Source: a bacterium (GTDB lineage: Bacteria; Gemmatimonadota; Gemmatimonadetes; Gemmatimonadales; Gemmatimonadaceae). Taken from it: 64,000 bases of DNA. Position 1 is the stretch's first letter; each line of letters begins with the position of its first letter. The notes below the pieces were generated by a model. The model was not told where the DNA came from and did not search any database. It worked only from the letters and a program-made list of their open reading frames with translations. Shown one piece after another: positions 9,137-18,845 of this stretch. Location: positions 27,317-91,316 of the forward strand of contig JAIXTI010000121.1 in assembly GCA_027484025.1 (NCBI GenBank). Reading direction: 5' to 3'. The position numbers and the translations under genes were made by a program.

Positions 9137-9520
9137 TTACTGGCAGTTGATGACCCCTTCAACGACGGCCGGCGCAACCGGAGCCGCATCGCCGTAATAC
9201 ACCGCACAAGTTAGCGGGAAGGCCGACGGGTGCGTGGCAGTGGCCGACCAGCCGCGCCCATCGGCTTCGACGATGTTGATGGTCACCCCGTCGGTGCCAT
9301 CGAAGCTCACCAGGTTCATCGCCGGCGCGTAGCGCTCGTTGAAGTAGAAGTAGTCTTCCTGGACGCTGGTCAGATTCTTGAGGTCGCTCTTGATGCTGGA
9401 GGCATAGGCCTTCCCCTTGGTCGTCTGGAACTTGGGGATGGCGATCGCCGCCAGAATGCCAATGATGACGACCACAATGAGCAATTCGATCAGCGTGAAG
9501 CCCTTACGGGTGGATCGCAT
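9137..9520 (-). CDS. Type IV pilin / pseudopilin (major-pilin-like)
   Basis: The 127-residue product has a classic class III signal: a short basic leader MRSTRKG cut before FTLIELLIVVVIIGILAAIA, with Glu at mature position 5. It is therefore processed by a prepilin peptidase and assembled into a pilus or type II secretion pseudopilus. The globular part contains a YYFNERYAP-like segment (DYFYFNERYAPAMN), common in pilins of this type, and two cysteines near the C-terminus (TCAVYYG... and NCQ end) that may form the pilin disulfide loop. The upstream frame to 9733 is discarded because it lacks homology. No assembly genes are nearby, so this is an orphan locus downstream of polA. Confidence 0.9.
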   Translation of the reverse strand: MRSTRKGFTLIELLIVVVIIGILAAIAIPKFQTTKGKAYASSIKSDLKNLTSVQEDYFYFNERYAPAMNLVSFDGTDGVTINIVEADGRGWSATATHPSAFPLTCAVYYGDAAPVAPAVVEGVINCQ

Positions 9521-9690
9521 AATGATGAGCCTCGGGTCGGGACCGGCGGGGGGCCGTACTGATGACGGGAGCGGTTCTGCCTCGGGCAGATTCCCGCAGA
9601 CGTTCTCAGGTATAGCAATCACGGTGCCGCGGCGCGGGGCGCAGCCAAGTCGTTGCCAATCAATTGGTTGACGATCGCATTCCACAACAC

Positions 9691-9724
9691 AGAACAGCGG
9701 GGGGTCTCGCACACCCCCGTTCTT
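9691..9724 (-). terminator. Possible polA terminator hairpin
   Basis: On the minus strand, AACGGGGGT and ACCCCCCGCTGTT can pair with a loop of about seven bases, just downstream of the polA stop and upstream of the pilin gene. No strong U-run follows. Confidence 0.35.
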
Positions 9725-9777
9725 GCTGCACATTGCAAGAGCGGGGGGTTCGTGATTGCAGACAAGCGCTTACGGGA

Positions 9778-12738
9778 TCAGGACTTGGCGGCCACCCAAT
9801 CGCCGCCCATTCCCATCTCCACCAGCAGCGGCACATTGAGGACGGCCGCGCCCTCCATCTCCCGCTTCACCAGCGCCGACAGGGCCGGCTCCTCCTCGGG
9901 CGGTAATTCGAAGACCAATTCGTCGTGCACTTGTAACAACATCCGCGACGCGAGCCGCTCGGTGGCGAGGGCTTCGTGTACCCGGATCATCGCGATCTTG
10001 ATGAGGTCGGCCGCCGAGCCTTGGATGGGGGCGTTGGCCGCCACCCGTTCGCCGAAAGCGCGGATGTTGAAGTTCCGCTCCTTGAGCTCGGGGATGTAGC
10101 GACGACGTTTGAAGATCGTTTCGACGTACCCCTTCTGCTTCGCTTCCACGACGCAGCCGTCGAGGAATGCCTTCACGCCCGCGAACCGTTCGAAGTACGT
10201 GTCGATGAAAGCCTTCGCCTCGGCGTGGGTAATGCGCAGCTGCCGCGACAGCGCGTGTGCCCCCTGCCCATAAATCGTAGCGAAGTTGATGGTTTTGGCG
10301 CGCGCGCGCATGTCGCTGGTCACATCGGCGAGTGGCACACCAAAGATGATCGCGGCCGTCTGCTTGTGAATGTCGCCACCCGCCTTGAACGCCGTGACGA
10401 ACGCGGGGTCGGCACTCAGGTGCGCGAGCAGTCGCAGCTCGATCTGCGAGTAGTCGGCACTGAGCAGGCGCCACCCCTCGCGCGGGACAAAACCGCGACG
10501 GATTTCGCGCCCCAGTTCGCGTCGGCTGGGAATGTTCTGCAGGTTGGGATCGGAGCTCGACAAGCGTCCCGTCGCGGCCACTGTCTGATTGTACGACGTG
10601 TGCAAACGGTGATCGCGCGGATGCACGAGCTTGGGGAGCGAATCGATGTACGTGCCTTCGAGCTTGAAGATCTCGCGATACTCCATGAGCAGCGTCGGCA
10701 ACGTGTGTCCTTCTTCCGCAAGCTCCTGCAACACGCTGGCATCGGTGCTCGGGCCGGTGGCGGTCTTCTTCTTCACCGGCAGCTTCAGATCTTCGAAGAG
10801 CACCGTGCGCAGCTGCGGGTTGGAGTTGATGTTGAACTCCTTGCCCGCCTCGGCGTAAATGGCCTGCTCGACGCGCTCGCGTTCGGCCTTGAAGCGCGTT
10901 TTGAGACTTTCGAACCACGGCAGATTGATGGCGATGCCGTCGTACTCCATATCGGCGAGCACCGACACGAGCGGCACTTCCACCGTCTGCAGCAGCGACA
11001 GCATTTCGTGGCTCGCCAGCAGTGGCTCGAGCAGGAGCCGCAGCCGCATCGTGACATCGACATCCTCGCACGAATAATCGCGCGCGGAATCGACCGGTAC
11101 GACATCGAAGCCCAGCTGACTCTTGCCTTTGCCGCACAGCTGCTCGTAGGCCGTCATGGTGTGGCCCACGAACTCCAGCGCGAGCAAATCGAGCCCGTGC
11201 GAACGACGTCCCGGATCGAGCACGTAGCTCGCGAGCATCGTGTCGAACTCGAGCCCGGCCATGCGCACACCGGCACCGCGCAGCACCAGCACATCGTACT
11301 TGGCATTCTGCGCGATCTTCTTGACGCTGGCGTCTTCGAGCATGGCCCGCAGAGGGGCACATGCGTCGCTGCCGAAGGGTGGCAGATTCACCGGCTCCGG
11401 CGCGCCGGCGTTGATGCGCTGGCCGGCAATACCGGCATCACCCGAGAGCAGCGCAAGATTTCCACCGCCATCATCACGACGATGCCGGAAGGGGAGGTAG
11501 TAGGCCTCGCCCGGCATTACGGCAATCGAAAGCCCGACCAGCTGCGCGCGCATCGCATCGATGGCGTACGGCGCGTCGGCATCAGTGATGGTTTCGGTGT
11601 CGATGGCGATGTACGGCACTTCGCGCACACGCGTCAACAGCGCATGAAGCGCGTCGATGTTGTCCACGGTCACATAGCGCGCATCGGCCAGTACCGCGAC
11701 TCCACTCTCGCCACGCACTACCGCCGGCGGTTCCGGACGACCGGGCAATGCGGGAGCACGCACCGCGTCCGTCACGCCATCCTGTTCGGCAGCCGGACGC
11801 GATACGCCAGCTGGCGCACTCGCGGTCGCGGCGCCGCCAACATCCTTGAGCAGGCTCGAAAACTCGAGATCGAGATAGAGCGCGCGCAACGCGTCGGCGT
11901 TGGGCGCATTCACCCGCAGCTTCGTCACGTCGAGCTCGACGGGTACGTCCTGATGAATCGTGACGAGTTGCTTGGAGAGACGCGCTTCGGCTTCGTACTG
12001 CAGCAGCGCTTCGCGCGGACGCTTCTTGGTGATCTCGTTGACGTGCGCGATGATGTCCTCGAGCGCGCCGAATTGCGTGATGAGCTCGATGGCGCCCTTC
12101 TCGCCGATCCCCTTCACGCCCGGCACGTTGTCGGAGCTGTCACCGACGAGTGCGAGGTAATCGATGACGCGCTCTGGCGGCACACCCAACCGGTCGCTGG
12201 CGTTCTCCACGCCCACCCAGTTTTCCTCGACACTCGCCGGGCCGCCGCGCCCGGGGTTGAGCAGCCATACGCCGGGACGCACCAGCTGCTGAAAATCCTT
12301 GTCGCCCGACACGATCACGACGTTGTAGCCGGCGTCGACGCCTTTGCGCGCCATGGTACCAATCACGTCGTCGGCTTCGAAGCCTTCCGCGGTGAGCACC
12401 GGAATGTCGTACGCCGCGAGCAACTGCAGCACCCGCTCGAGCCCCTGGTCGAAATCGGCCTGCAGATCGTCGGTCAGCCGTTCGCGGGTCGCCTTGTAGT
12501 CGGGATACAGCTCGTCGCGGAACGTCGCGCCGCTGTCGTGCACCCACGCCAGCAGCTCCGGCTTGTGCGTGTTGAGCAGTCGCTTGAGAAAATTGGCGAC
12601 GCCCCACGCGATGGAGCTGTTCTCGCCACGACTCGTGGTGAGCGGGCGCTGCATGAGCGCGAAGAACGCGCGATAGATGAGCGCGTACCCGTCGACCAGA
12701 AAGAGCCGCGGTGACGGGGGGAGGGTGACGTCAGCCAT
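9778..12738 (-). CDS. polA: DNA polymerase I
   Basis: The protein is ~986 residues and contains all three classical domains. The 5'-3' exonuclease spans ~1-300 (FLVDGYALIYRAF; GFEADDVIGT; VSGDKDFQQLV; ALVGDSSDNVPGV). The 3'-5' proofreading domain keeps its catalytic residues: IDTET (Exo I), QNAKYDVLVL (Exo II) and YSCEDVDVTM (Exo III). The polymerase domain shows motif A SADYSQIELRLLAHL, motif B RARAKTINFATIYGQG and motif C LLQVHDELVFE. It should remove RNA primers and fill gaps in repair. An ATG at 12738 lies nine bases after GGGAGG and is preferred over the GTG at 12747. A Pro/Ala-rich linker separates the exonuclease domains. Confidence 0.98.
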   Translation of the reverse strand: MADVTLPPSPRLFLVDGYALIYRAFFALMQRPLTTSRGENSSIAWGVANFLKRLLNTHKPELLAWVHDSGATFRDELYPDYKATRERLTDDLQADFDQGLERVLQLLAAYDIPVLTAEGFEADDVIGTMARKGVDAGYNVVIVSGDKDFQQLVRPGVWLLNPGRGGPASVEENWVGVENASDRLGVPPERVIDYLALVGDSSDNVPGVKGIGEKGAIELITQFGALEDIIAHVNEITKKRPREALLQYEAEARLSKQLVTIHQDVPVELDVTKLRVNAPNADALRALYLDLEFSSLLKDVGGAATASAPAGVSRPAAEQDGVTDAVRAPALPGRPEPPAVVRGESGVAVLADARYVTVDNIDALHALLTRVREVPYIAIDTETITDADAPYAIDAMRAQLVGLSIAVMPGEAYYLPFRHRRDDGGGNLALLSGDAGIAGQRINAGAPEPVNLPPFGSDACAPLRAMLEDASVKKIAQNAKYDVLVLRGAGVRMAGLEFDTMLASYVLDPGRRSHGLDLLALEFVGHTMTAYEQLCGKGKSQLGFDVVPVDSARDYSCEDVDVTMRLRLLLEPLLASHEMLSLLQTVEVPLVSVLADMEYDGIAINLPWFESLKTRFKAERERVEQAIYAEAGKEFNINSNPQLRTVLFEDLKLPVKKKTATGPSTDASVLQELAEEGHTLPTLLMEYREIFKLEGTYIDSLPKLVHPRDHRLHTSYNQTVAATGRLSSSDPNLQNIPSRRELGREIRRGFVPREGWRLLSADYSQIELRLLAHLSADPAFVTAFKAGGDIHKQTAAIIFGVPLADVTSDMRARAKTINFATIYGQGAHALSRQLRITHAEAKAFIDTYFERFAGVKAFLDGCVVEAKQKGYVETIFKRRRYIPELKERNFNIRAFGERVAANAPIQGSAADLIKIAMIRVHEALATERLASRMLLQVHDELVFELPPEEEPALSALVKREMEGAAVLNVPLLVEMGMGGDWVAAKS

Positions 12739-12767
12739 GACGCGCACCCTCCCGCTTCATGGGTACT

Positions 12768-14192
12768 TCAGCGCGAGCCGAGCTTGCGGCGAATGGCGAC
12801 GTCGAGATCGCCGCGGCTTTGTGCGATGAGGCGCCAGCGGCCGAAGCCGGTCTGGTCCACGAAGATGAGCTGCACGCGCAGCTCGCGATATTCCCAGATC
12901 TGCTGGCGGACGCGCTCATTTGGATTGAGCAACCCGGTATCGATAATGTTGTCCGGATCGCCCAGCGCGACGAACGCGGTGCCGCGATCCGACTGCCACC
13001 CAGCTCCGGCGTCGTCACGGAAACGGATGTTGGCACTGCGGATGCGCGCAAAGTAATCACGAAGTCCCTCGTGTTCAGCCGTTCCCGGGACCGGATCGGT
13101 CTCCTTGAGGAACGCATTCCACGCCGCGGCCCGTCCCTGCAGGTCGGCGTCGCGCAGCGCCTTGAGGCGATCGGCGGTGGTGAAGAGGCGCAAATACGTG
13201 AGCATCTCGTCGAACGTCCCAATGGGCACGTCTTCGCCGAGGGAGACGAGTACACGCGTGCGGGCGGTGTCGGAACGTCCGGGCGCCGTGACGAGCACCG
13301 TGTTGATCCCCACCGCCAACCGGTTCACCGGGATGCCTACGGTCCCGCTGCGGCCACCGACGCGCTGCGGCAGCGCCGCCAAGGTGTCCACCCCCACGAT
13401 GTCGCCGTCGCCAACGACCCGGATCTGCACCGACGACGGCGCGTTGCCCCCGACGGCATCGATGTAGAGCGCCAGCTCGGGGTCCACGCCGTACACCACG
13501 CTCGCCCGCGGACGGGCCAGCAGGCGCGGCAGCGAGTCGACGCTCTGACGCGGAATGGCCTCGTATACGGGGACCGGCGACGTGAGTCCCTCGGGGGCGA
13601 GACGCGGCACTTCGAGTGAGACTTCCTCGGTCGAGCTGCGGATGCTCGACTCGTCCTTGATGCTCACCGTCATGGTGTAGCGTCCGGGCGCGAGACGGAT
13701 GAACTGCTGCCAGATGATGCTTTCGTCGGTCCGCGACGTTTCGCGGAAGGTCGGCACCCGCACCTGTTCCGTGCTTTCGATGGAGCGCACCATCGTTGCG
13801 CCCTGCCGGATCTGCACGCGCGCCACATAGGCCGCCGCATAGCGGTCGCCTTCGCGCGTGAAGCCCAACGCGCGCGAAGGCAGCGACAGCGCCAGCAGTG
13901 TGAGCGTGGAATCGGTCGATGGCGCCCGCAGGAACGACACGGACGCGGCAAAGGGGATGGCCCCCGAGCCCGCCACCAGTCCCATGGAGCGATACAGCCG
14001 TTGCATTTCGGCCGGCGCCCCCGCTGCCGCGACCGGCGCACCCGGCGGGCCGCCACCCGGCGCCCCTCGCGGGCCTCCACGTGGCGCGGCCGTTCCGGTG
14101 GGACGAGGCGATGCACAGGCGGCGAACAACAGCACGGCAACGGTCGAAATGAGCGTTGCGATGGCGGGGCCGGGATTTGTCTTCCGTGTCAT
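12768..14192 (-). CDS. GWxTD domain-containing lipoprotein
   Basis: The 474-residue protein has a lipoprotein signal (lipobox LFAAC, Cys at 26) followed by a Gly/Pro/Ala-rich linker. The C-terminal ~90 residues carry the GWxTD-type motif as GAGWQSDRGTAFVALGDPDN and the end motif FGRWRLIAQS. The preceding region is beta-rich. GWxTD proteins are frequent in Gemmatimonadota, Bacteroidota and Acidobacteriota, and their function is unknown. It lies 29 bp upstream of polA on the same strand and may share its transcript. It is divergent from the Ser/Thr kinase across an 82-bp gap. Confidence 0.85.
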   Translation of the reverse strand: MTRKTNPGPAIATLISTVAVLLFAACASPRPTGTAAPRGGPRGAPGGGPPGAPVAAAGAPAEMQRLYRSMGLVAGSGAIPFAASVSFLRAPSTDSTLTLLALSLPSRALGFTREGDRYAAAYVARVQIRQGATMVRSIESTEQVRVPTFRETSRTDESIIWQQFIRLAPGRYTMTVSIKDESSIRSSTEEVSLEVPRLAPEGLTSPVPVYEAIPRQSVDSLPRLLARPRASVVYGVDPELALYIDAVGGNAPSSVQIRVVGDGDIVGVDTLAALPQRVGGRSGTVGIPVNRLAVGINTVLVTAPGRSDTARTRVLVSLGEDVPIGTFDEMLTYLRLFTTADRLKALRDADLQGRAAAWNAFLKETDPVPGTAEHEGLRDYFARIRSANIRFRDDAGAGWQSDRGTAFVALGDPDNIIDTGLLNPNERVRQQIWEYRELRVQLIFVDQTGFGRWRLIAQSRGDLDVAIRRKLGSR

Positions 14193-14274
14193 ATGATGAC
14201 GTATAGTCGAAAGGTTACGACACGTTCCTGTTATTTGTCTTGCTGCAGCTGCTGAACGGCGTTACGTTCGCCCC

Positions 14275-15231
14275 GTGGCCATCGAGACGCTAGTCGGGAC
14301 GACTCTTGCCGGGTACACGGTGCGTGGGAAGGTTGGCGAAGGCGGTACTGCTACCGTTTTTCGTGCTGACCATGCCACACATGGCACCGTAGCCCTGAAG
14401 GTGCTGCGCGAAAAGCTGCAGCACGATAAAACCGCCGTCGCGCGCTTCCTGCGCGAGGCGCAGTTCGGTGCACGGGTAGAACACCCGAACATCGTACGTA
14501 CCCTAGACTATGGGCAATCCGACACCGACCGCTATTACCTGGCGATCGAGTGGGCGGGCGGCGCCATTCTGGACAAGTACGCGGAAACGCACGGTCCTTT
14601 GCCAAGCAAGGACGTTGCCGCGATCATGACCCAGATCTGTGGCGCGGTGCAGGCCGCGCACGATGTCGGCATCGTGCACCGCGACCTGAAGCCTGAAAAC
14701 ATCATGTACGACCCCGAAGCCAAGCACATCAAGCTGCTCGACTTCGGGATCGCGGCCGACACCGACGCCGCCCCCGATCAGCGCCTCACCCGCGCCGGCT
14801 TCTTCGTGGGCACGCTCATGTACGTCGCCCCGGAAGCACTCTCCGGCGAACTCGTGGGACCGGCGGCTGACCAGTATTCCCTGGCCACCATCGCGTACTA
14901 CCTGCTCTCCGGTTGCCTCCCGTACACGGGCAAGTCGCCCCGCGAGCTCTTCTCGCAGCTGCTCACGCAGCCGCCGGTGACGCTCAACAAGGCCAAGCCC
15001 AACATGACGTTCCCCGTGGCCGTCGAAGCGGTCGTCATGAAGGCGCTCTCCAAGGCGCCCGCCGAACGCTATCCCTCGGTGAAGGCGTTCTCCGACGCCT
15101 TCAATGAGGCGGCACTCTCCACGGCCATGCCCTCGGGGCAATCGGCCGCCCAGGCATCTGGCAGCAACGACGCCGTCAAAAAGGACGGCGGCGGACTCCT
15201 CGGCAAAATGAAGGGACTGTTCGGACGTTGA
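14275..15231 (+). CDS. Hanks-type serine/threonine protein kinase
   Basis: This 318-residue protein is almost entirely kinase domain. It shows the glycine loop GKVGEGGTATVF, the ATP-binding Lys in VALKVL, the catalytic loop HRDLKPENIM, the metal-binding DFG in LLDFGIA and the activation segment GTLMYVAPEAL. All catalytic residues are present. There is no transmembrane segment or extracellular sensor, only a Ser/Ala/Gly-rich tail of ~45 residues, so it is a soluble kinase. The GTG at 14275 is used as start. Its stop overlaps the first possible start of pyrE, so the two may be translationally coupled, which is an unusual pairing. Confidence 0.95.
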   Translation: MAIETLVGTTLAGYTVRGKVGEGGTATVFRADHATHGTVALKVLREKLQHDKTAVARFLREAQFGARVEHPNIVRTLDYGQSDTDRYYLAIEWAGGAILDKYAETHGPLPSKDVAAIMTQICGAVQAAHDVGIVHRDLKPENIMYDPEAKHIKLLDFGIAADTDAAPDQRLTRAGFFVGTLMYVAPEALSGELVGPAADQYSLATIAYYLLSGCLPYTGKSPRELFSQLLTQPPVTLNKAKPNMTFPVAVEAVVMKALSKAPAERYPSVKAFSDAFNEAALSTAMPSGQSAAQASGSNDAVKKDGGGLLGKMKGLFGR

Positions 15232-15803
15232 CCGATACCACCATGACACGCCTGATCGCCCTGCTGGCCAGCCTTTCGGCCAAGCGGGGCGATTTTGTGC
15301 TCGCCTCCGGCCGACGCTCGAATTTGTACGTCGACTGCCGTCTCACGGCGATGCACCCGGAAGGGCAGCTCCTGATCGGGCGCGCCGGCCTCGCGGCCAT
15401 CCGCCAGAGCGGCTGGCCCGTCGATTCCGTCGGTGGCCTCACCTTGGGCGCTGACCCCATCGCGTATGCCATCGCCCACGCCAGCGCCCTCGCCCATGAG
15501 CGCGGCGATGGCGAGATGGTTCGGGGCTTTACCGTCCGCAAGGAAGCCAAGCAGCACGGTACCGGAAAGCTCATTGAAGGGCCCTTCCAGGCCGGAGACA
15601 AGGTGCTCGTCGTCGAAGACGTGATCACCACCGGTGGGTCCGCACTCAAAGCCGTCGACGCCATCCGCGCCGCCGGCGGTGATGTGCAGGGCGTACTCGC
15701 CCTCGTCGACCGCCAGGAAGGCGGGCGCGAAGCCCTCGAGGCTGCCGGGCTCAAGGTCATGAGCCTCGTCACCGCCGAACAGCTGCTGCCGCTTATTGCC
15801 TGA
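15228..15803 (+). CDS. pyrE: Orotate phosphoribosyltransferase
   Basis: PyrE converts orotate and PRPP to orotidine 5'-monophosphate in pyrimidine synthesis. The ~190-residue protein has the substrate region [16 protein letters not shown] near the N-terminus and the PRPP-binding loop [40 protein letters not shown] contains the flexible catalytic loop with its Lys residues. Two starts are possible: TTG at 15228, overlapping the kinase stop, or ATG at 15243. No other pyr gene is adjacent; the salvage gene upp lies 14 kb away. Confidence 0.95.
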   Translation: MTDTTMTRLIALLASLSAKRGDFVLASGRRSNLYVDCRLTAMHPEGQLLIGRAGLAAIRQSGWPVDSVGGLTLGADPIAYAIAHASALAHERGDGEMVRGFTVRKEAKQHGTGKLIEGPFQAGDKVLVVEDVITTGGSALKAVDAIRAAGGDVQGVLALVDRQEGGREALEAAGLKVMSLVTAEQLLPLIA

Positions 15804-15829
15804 GAGGGGGCTGGGGCGTCTGTGGTCGT

Positions 15830-17530
15830 ATGGCCGCCCCCGCGTTTTTCTCCTCGCCCACACCACGGTCCGTCCGGCGCCTGCCCACCCCGGCAGCGCT
15901 GCGCGCGCTCCCCGTGTCGGCCGCGACGCTCTTCGAAGAAGAGCGCGCCAAAGACGTCGCGACCTTTCGTGTCGCCGCCCGACGCCGGCTCTGGAGCACC
16001 ATCATCATTGCCGCGGTCCTCGTGGCCGCGCTGCAAGCCGGGCTCGCGACGATCTCGCTCTGGACCGTCTTCGCCATGTTCGGCGCCGCCATCGCTCTCA
16101 ATGGCGTGCTCGCCGTCCTCGGCAGCCGGCCCGCGCTGTACCGCCGCTGGCTCAAGTACGTGTTCGCTTCCTTCGACGCGCTGCTCATCAGCAGCGTCGT
16201 GTACGTGTTCGGCGCCCCGGTGCTCGTGCTCGCGTACATCCTCGCGATCGTCCCCTACTCCTTCGATCGCGGCCCGGCGCTCGGCTACGTCACCACCGGC
16301 GTCTCGGTCGCTGGCTTTCTCGCGGCGAGCTTCGCGCACAACGCGGTCTCCAGCCAAGACCCCACCCCGGTACCGCAGATTCTGCTGGCCGCCGGACTGC
16401 TCCTGATCGTTGCGCAGCAGGTCATTCAAATGCCCACCCGCCTCATCATGCGCCTTCGCCGCACGCGCGAACGCATGGCCCAGGTAGAGCGTGGTGATCT
16501 GTCGGCACGCGCCGATGCACGCCACAGCGATGAGCTGGGCTTTCTGGAGCGCAGCTTCAACGGCATGCTCGATGAATTGCAGCTGCTCATCGAAACCGTG
16601 CAACGCGAAGCGGATGAACTCGCGGCCGTCGCGACGCAGGTATATGGCGCCGCCAGCACGTTGCAGCGGCGCGCGGTCGAAGTGGCCGGCGGCGCGCACT
16701 CGCTGAGCGACGAACTGCATGTGCAGCAGGAGCGCGCGGCCGAAGGACTCCGTACCGGTCAGGATGCGCGACGCACGGCCGATGCCGCGCGACGGACTGC
16801 GGAAATCACCGCCAACGACGCGCACACACTCGATGATATGGCTGGAGCGAGCCGAGAGGCGATTGAACGCGCCGCCCAGGCGCTGCTGCGCGTTGGCACC
16901 GATGTGAACGCGGCCGCCACGACGGTGCGCGCACTCCAGCCCGCGTCGGAACATGTCGGCCATTTCGTCGACACTGTCTCGCGTATTGCGCGGCAGACCA
17001 ACATGCTGGCGCTCAACGCCGCCATAGAAGCGTCGCGCGCTGGTGAAGACGGTTTGGGCTTTGCCGTCGTCGCCGACGAAATCCGTGCCTTGTCGGTGGA
17101 GAGCGGACTCGCGGCCAAGCGTGTCGCCGCCACCGTGCAGCGTGTGCGCGATGACATCAGCGCCGCCGTGCTGGCCATGGATACCACAGCCGACGAAGTG
17201 CAGGGCGCCGGGACGATTGCCCGCGATGCCACGCGCGCGCTGTCGGGCATGGTGGAAGGGATCTCGCGCATCACCAAGCAGAGTGATGAAGTGGCGCTGT
17301 TGGCACAGACCCAGGCACAGCTGTCCGCTACCGCGGCGTCCGCCTTCGAAGCACTCGATCTTTCTGCACAACGCGCGTCGTCGGGCGCACGAACCGCGGC
17401 CGAAAGCTCGACGGCGCAGCGGAGCAGCATCGAAGAACTCTCACGCAGCGCACAGCAGCTGTCGCAAGCGGCCGCGCGCATGCGGACGGTGGCACTGCGG
17501 CATACGACGGAGTTTCCGGTGGGGGGCTGA
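15830..17530 (+). CDS. Methyl-accepting chemotaxis protein
   Basis: The 566-residue protein has about five hydrophobic segments between residues 55 and 205 with only short loops, so it senses through its membrane part or the lipid phase rather than a large periplasmic domain. A HAMP domain follows ([36 protein letters not shown]). The cytoplasmic coiled coil carries the conserved tip [20 protein letters not shown] and [15 protein letters not shown], where CheA and CheW dock. The signalling helices are rich in Ala, as expected. No che genes are nearby. The start ATG is 26 bp after pyrE. Confidence 0.92.
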   Translation: MAAPAFFSSPTPRSVRRLPTPAALRALPVSAATLFEEERAKDVATFRVAARRRLWSTIIIAAVLVAALQAGLATISLWTVFAMFGAAIALNGVLAVLGSRPALYRRWLKYVFASFDALLISSVVYVFGAPVLVLAYILAIVPYSFDRGPALGYVTTGVSVAGFLAASFAHNAVSSQDPTPVPQILLAAGLLLIVAQQVIQMPTRLIMRLRRTRERMAQVERGDLSARADARHSDELGFLERSFNGMLDELQLLIETVQREADELAAVATQVYGAASTLQRRAVEVAGGAHSLSDELHVQQERAAEGLRTGQDARRTADAARRTAEITANDAHTLDDMAGASREAIERAAQALLRVGTDVNAAATTVRALQPASEHVGHFVDTVSRIARQTNMLALNAAIEASRAGEDGLGFAVVADEIRALSVESGLAAKRVAATVQRVRDDISAAVLAMDTTADEVQGAGTIARDATRALSGMVEGISRITKQSDEVALLAQTQAQLSATAASAFEALDLSAQRASSGARTAAESSTAQRSSIEELSRSAQQLSQAAARMRTVALRHTTEFPVGG

Positions 17531-17589
17531 GAGGGCTGAGGGGAACTGCAGTCGGGGGTTGGTTGGGCTCGGTTAACGGGCTACGGATC

Positions 17590-17720
17590 TAGCCCTCAGG
17601 GGGAAGAACGCAAGGGCACAGGGGAAAGCGCGGTTGCGTCCACCGAGAACTGCAGTTGTGGTTCAAGTGGACTGAACCGCGCTTCTTCCTTTCTCCTTGC
17701 GTTCTTCCCCCTGAGGGCTA
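17590..17720. repeat. Long palindromic repeat, copy 1 of the GCCCTCAGGGG family
   Basis: Perfect 26-bp arms (TAGCCCTCAGGGGGAAGAAC... and its reverse complement) enclose a ~79-bp loop that itself holds GCGCGGTT/AACCGCGC. The same core recurs at 18846-19000 and 43183-43331. The right arm ends exactly at CTA, which on the minus strand is the TAG stop of the AraC-type gene. The outer flank GGTTAACGGGC is shared with the copy at 43 kb. Confidence 0.9.
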
Positions 17721-18650
17721 GTGCGGCGGCAGGTGGACGGCCGGACCAGACAACCGTTGTTCACCCGAACCGCTTCTGCTGTTCCGCGCCACCAGCCACT
17801 GCGGCGGCGATGCAAACGGATCGAAGTTCTGCAACTGTGTGCGATACGGTGCAACGAGTCTGTCGCGTAACTCATTGAGCATCGCCTCGCCGGTAAATCG
17901 ACGTCGGAATTCTGCGGCCCCGATGTTCAGCAGTCCGCTCACATGGCGCGAGAAGCTCTGCGGCGATGAGTACTCCAGCAGAAACGACACCTGCGTCAGT
18001 GAGCACCCCGGGTTCTCGAGCAGATGGGCAGCGCGTACCAAGCGTGCCATAGCGAGATACTTCTTGGGCGCGGGGATGCCTTGTCGCGAGAAGCGGCTCA
18101 TGAGTGTGGTGGGCATCACCCCGACGTAGCGTGAGAGCTGCTGCACCGTCGTCATCGATGGCGGGATGGTGAACAGCGTGTCGAAGAAACGCACACACGC
18201 GTCGCTCGCGCCCGTGAGGTCGGTGCGCAATGTCTGTATGGCCAGGTTGTCGATACTCACCTGGGCATTGGCGCTCACCAGCGTACGCAGTTCACGCCAC
18301 CCTCCGGGATCGCGCGCATCGACGAGTGTGCGCACGCCATGCTCTCCCAACGACAGCAAGGCCGACGACGATCGCGTTTCGTAGGCCGTGAGTAGCGCGA
18401 CGGCCGGCACTCTCGGAAACTCGCGCACCATGCGCGCCACCGACGGGGCGAACTGCTGCTGATATCGGGAGACGCTGACGATGACCGCCGAGACGGATTG
18501 CGAGCGCAGATCGGCCATGACCTGGTCGAGAGACTCGCGATGGACCGTGACGCACGCGGCGTTGGTCACGGCATCCACCCGTTGCCGCTCCGCCGGTGTG
18601 AGAAACGTGACGACCGCCCGGGTTGAACGACTGCTGGTAGCCATGCACAT
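17718..18650 (-). CDS. AraC-like helix-turn-helix regulator
   Basis: The 310-residue protein has a C-terminal (~160-270) double helix-turn-helix typical of AraC regulators: TTVQQLSRYVGVMPTTLMSR followed by MARLVRAAHLLENPGCSLTQ, VSFLLEYSSPQSFSRHV and FRRRFTG. The N-terminal ~150 residues (VTFLTPAERQRVDAVTN...; VSAVIVSVSRYQQ) look like a degenerate receiver or Rossmann-like sensor, without a recognisable phospho-acceptor Asp. The stop codon is donated by a long palindromic repeat, so the last ~10 residues may have changed when the repeat arrived. The target genes are not evident; there is no divergent partner because repeats and rnpB follow. Confidence 0.82.
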   Translation of the reverse strand: MCMATSSRSTRAVVTFLTPAERQRVDAVTNAACVTVHRESLDQVMADLRSQSVSAVIVSVSRYQQQFAPSVARMVREFPRVPAVALLTAYETRSSSALLSLGEHGVRTLVDARDPGGWRELRTLVSANAQVSIDNLAIQTLRTDLTGASDACVRFFDTLFTIPPSMTTVQQLSRYVGVMPTTLMSRFSRQGIPAPKKYLAMARLVRAAHLLENPGCSLTQVSFLLEYSSPQSFSRHVSGLLNIGAAEFRRRFTGEAMLNELRDRLVAPYRTQLQNFDPFASPPQWLVARNSRSGSGEQRLSGPAVHLPPH

Positions 18651-18845
18651 GCTCCAATCGTGTGTTGCCTCTGGTGCGGCAAGTGGGGAGGCATGCCGCG
18701 TGAGTTTGCAACAGCGACGATAGGACCGGCCGTCAGTAGGACGTCAGCTTTGTGATGCTGCTTGATTGGGGGGGCGTGGAATTGATTCGGCTGGGCGTCA
18801 TCTGGGGGTGAACGGCGGTCGGGGTCTTGTCCCGGCGACCAACTC

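Noticed and set aside
9976..12714. 912-residue open frame on the plus strand opposite polA
   Set aside because: It is the mirror of a high-GC gene: rich in Arg, His and Glu without domains, and fully covered by polA, whose motifs are complete.
15176..17371. 731-residue minus-strand frame opposite pyrE and the chemoreceptor
   Set aside because: Composition is typical of antisense reading in GC-rich DNA, and both plus-strand genes are intact and recognisable.
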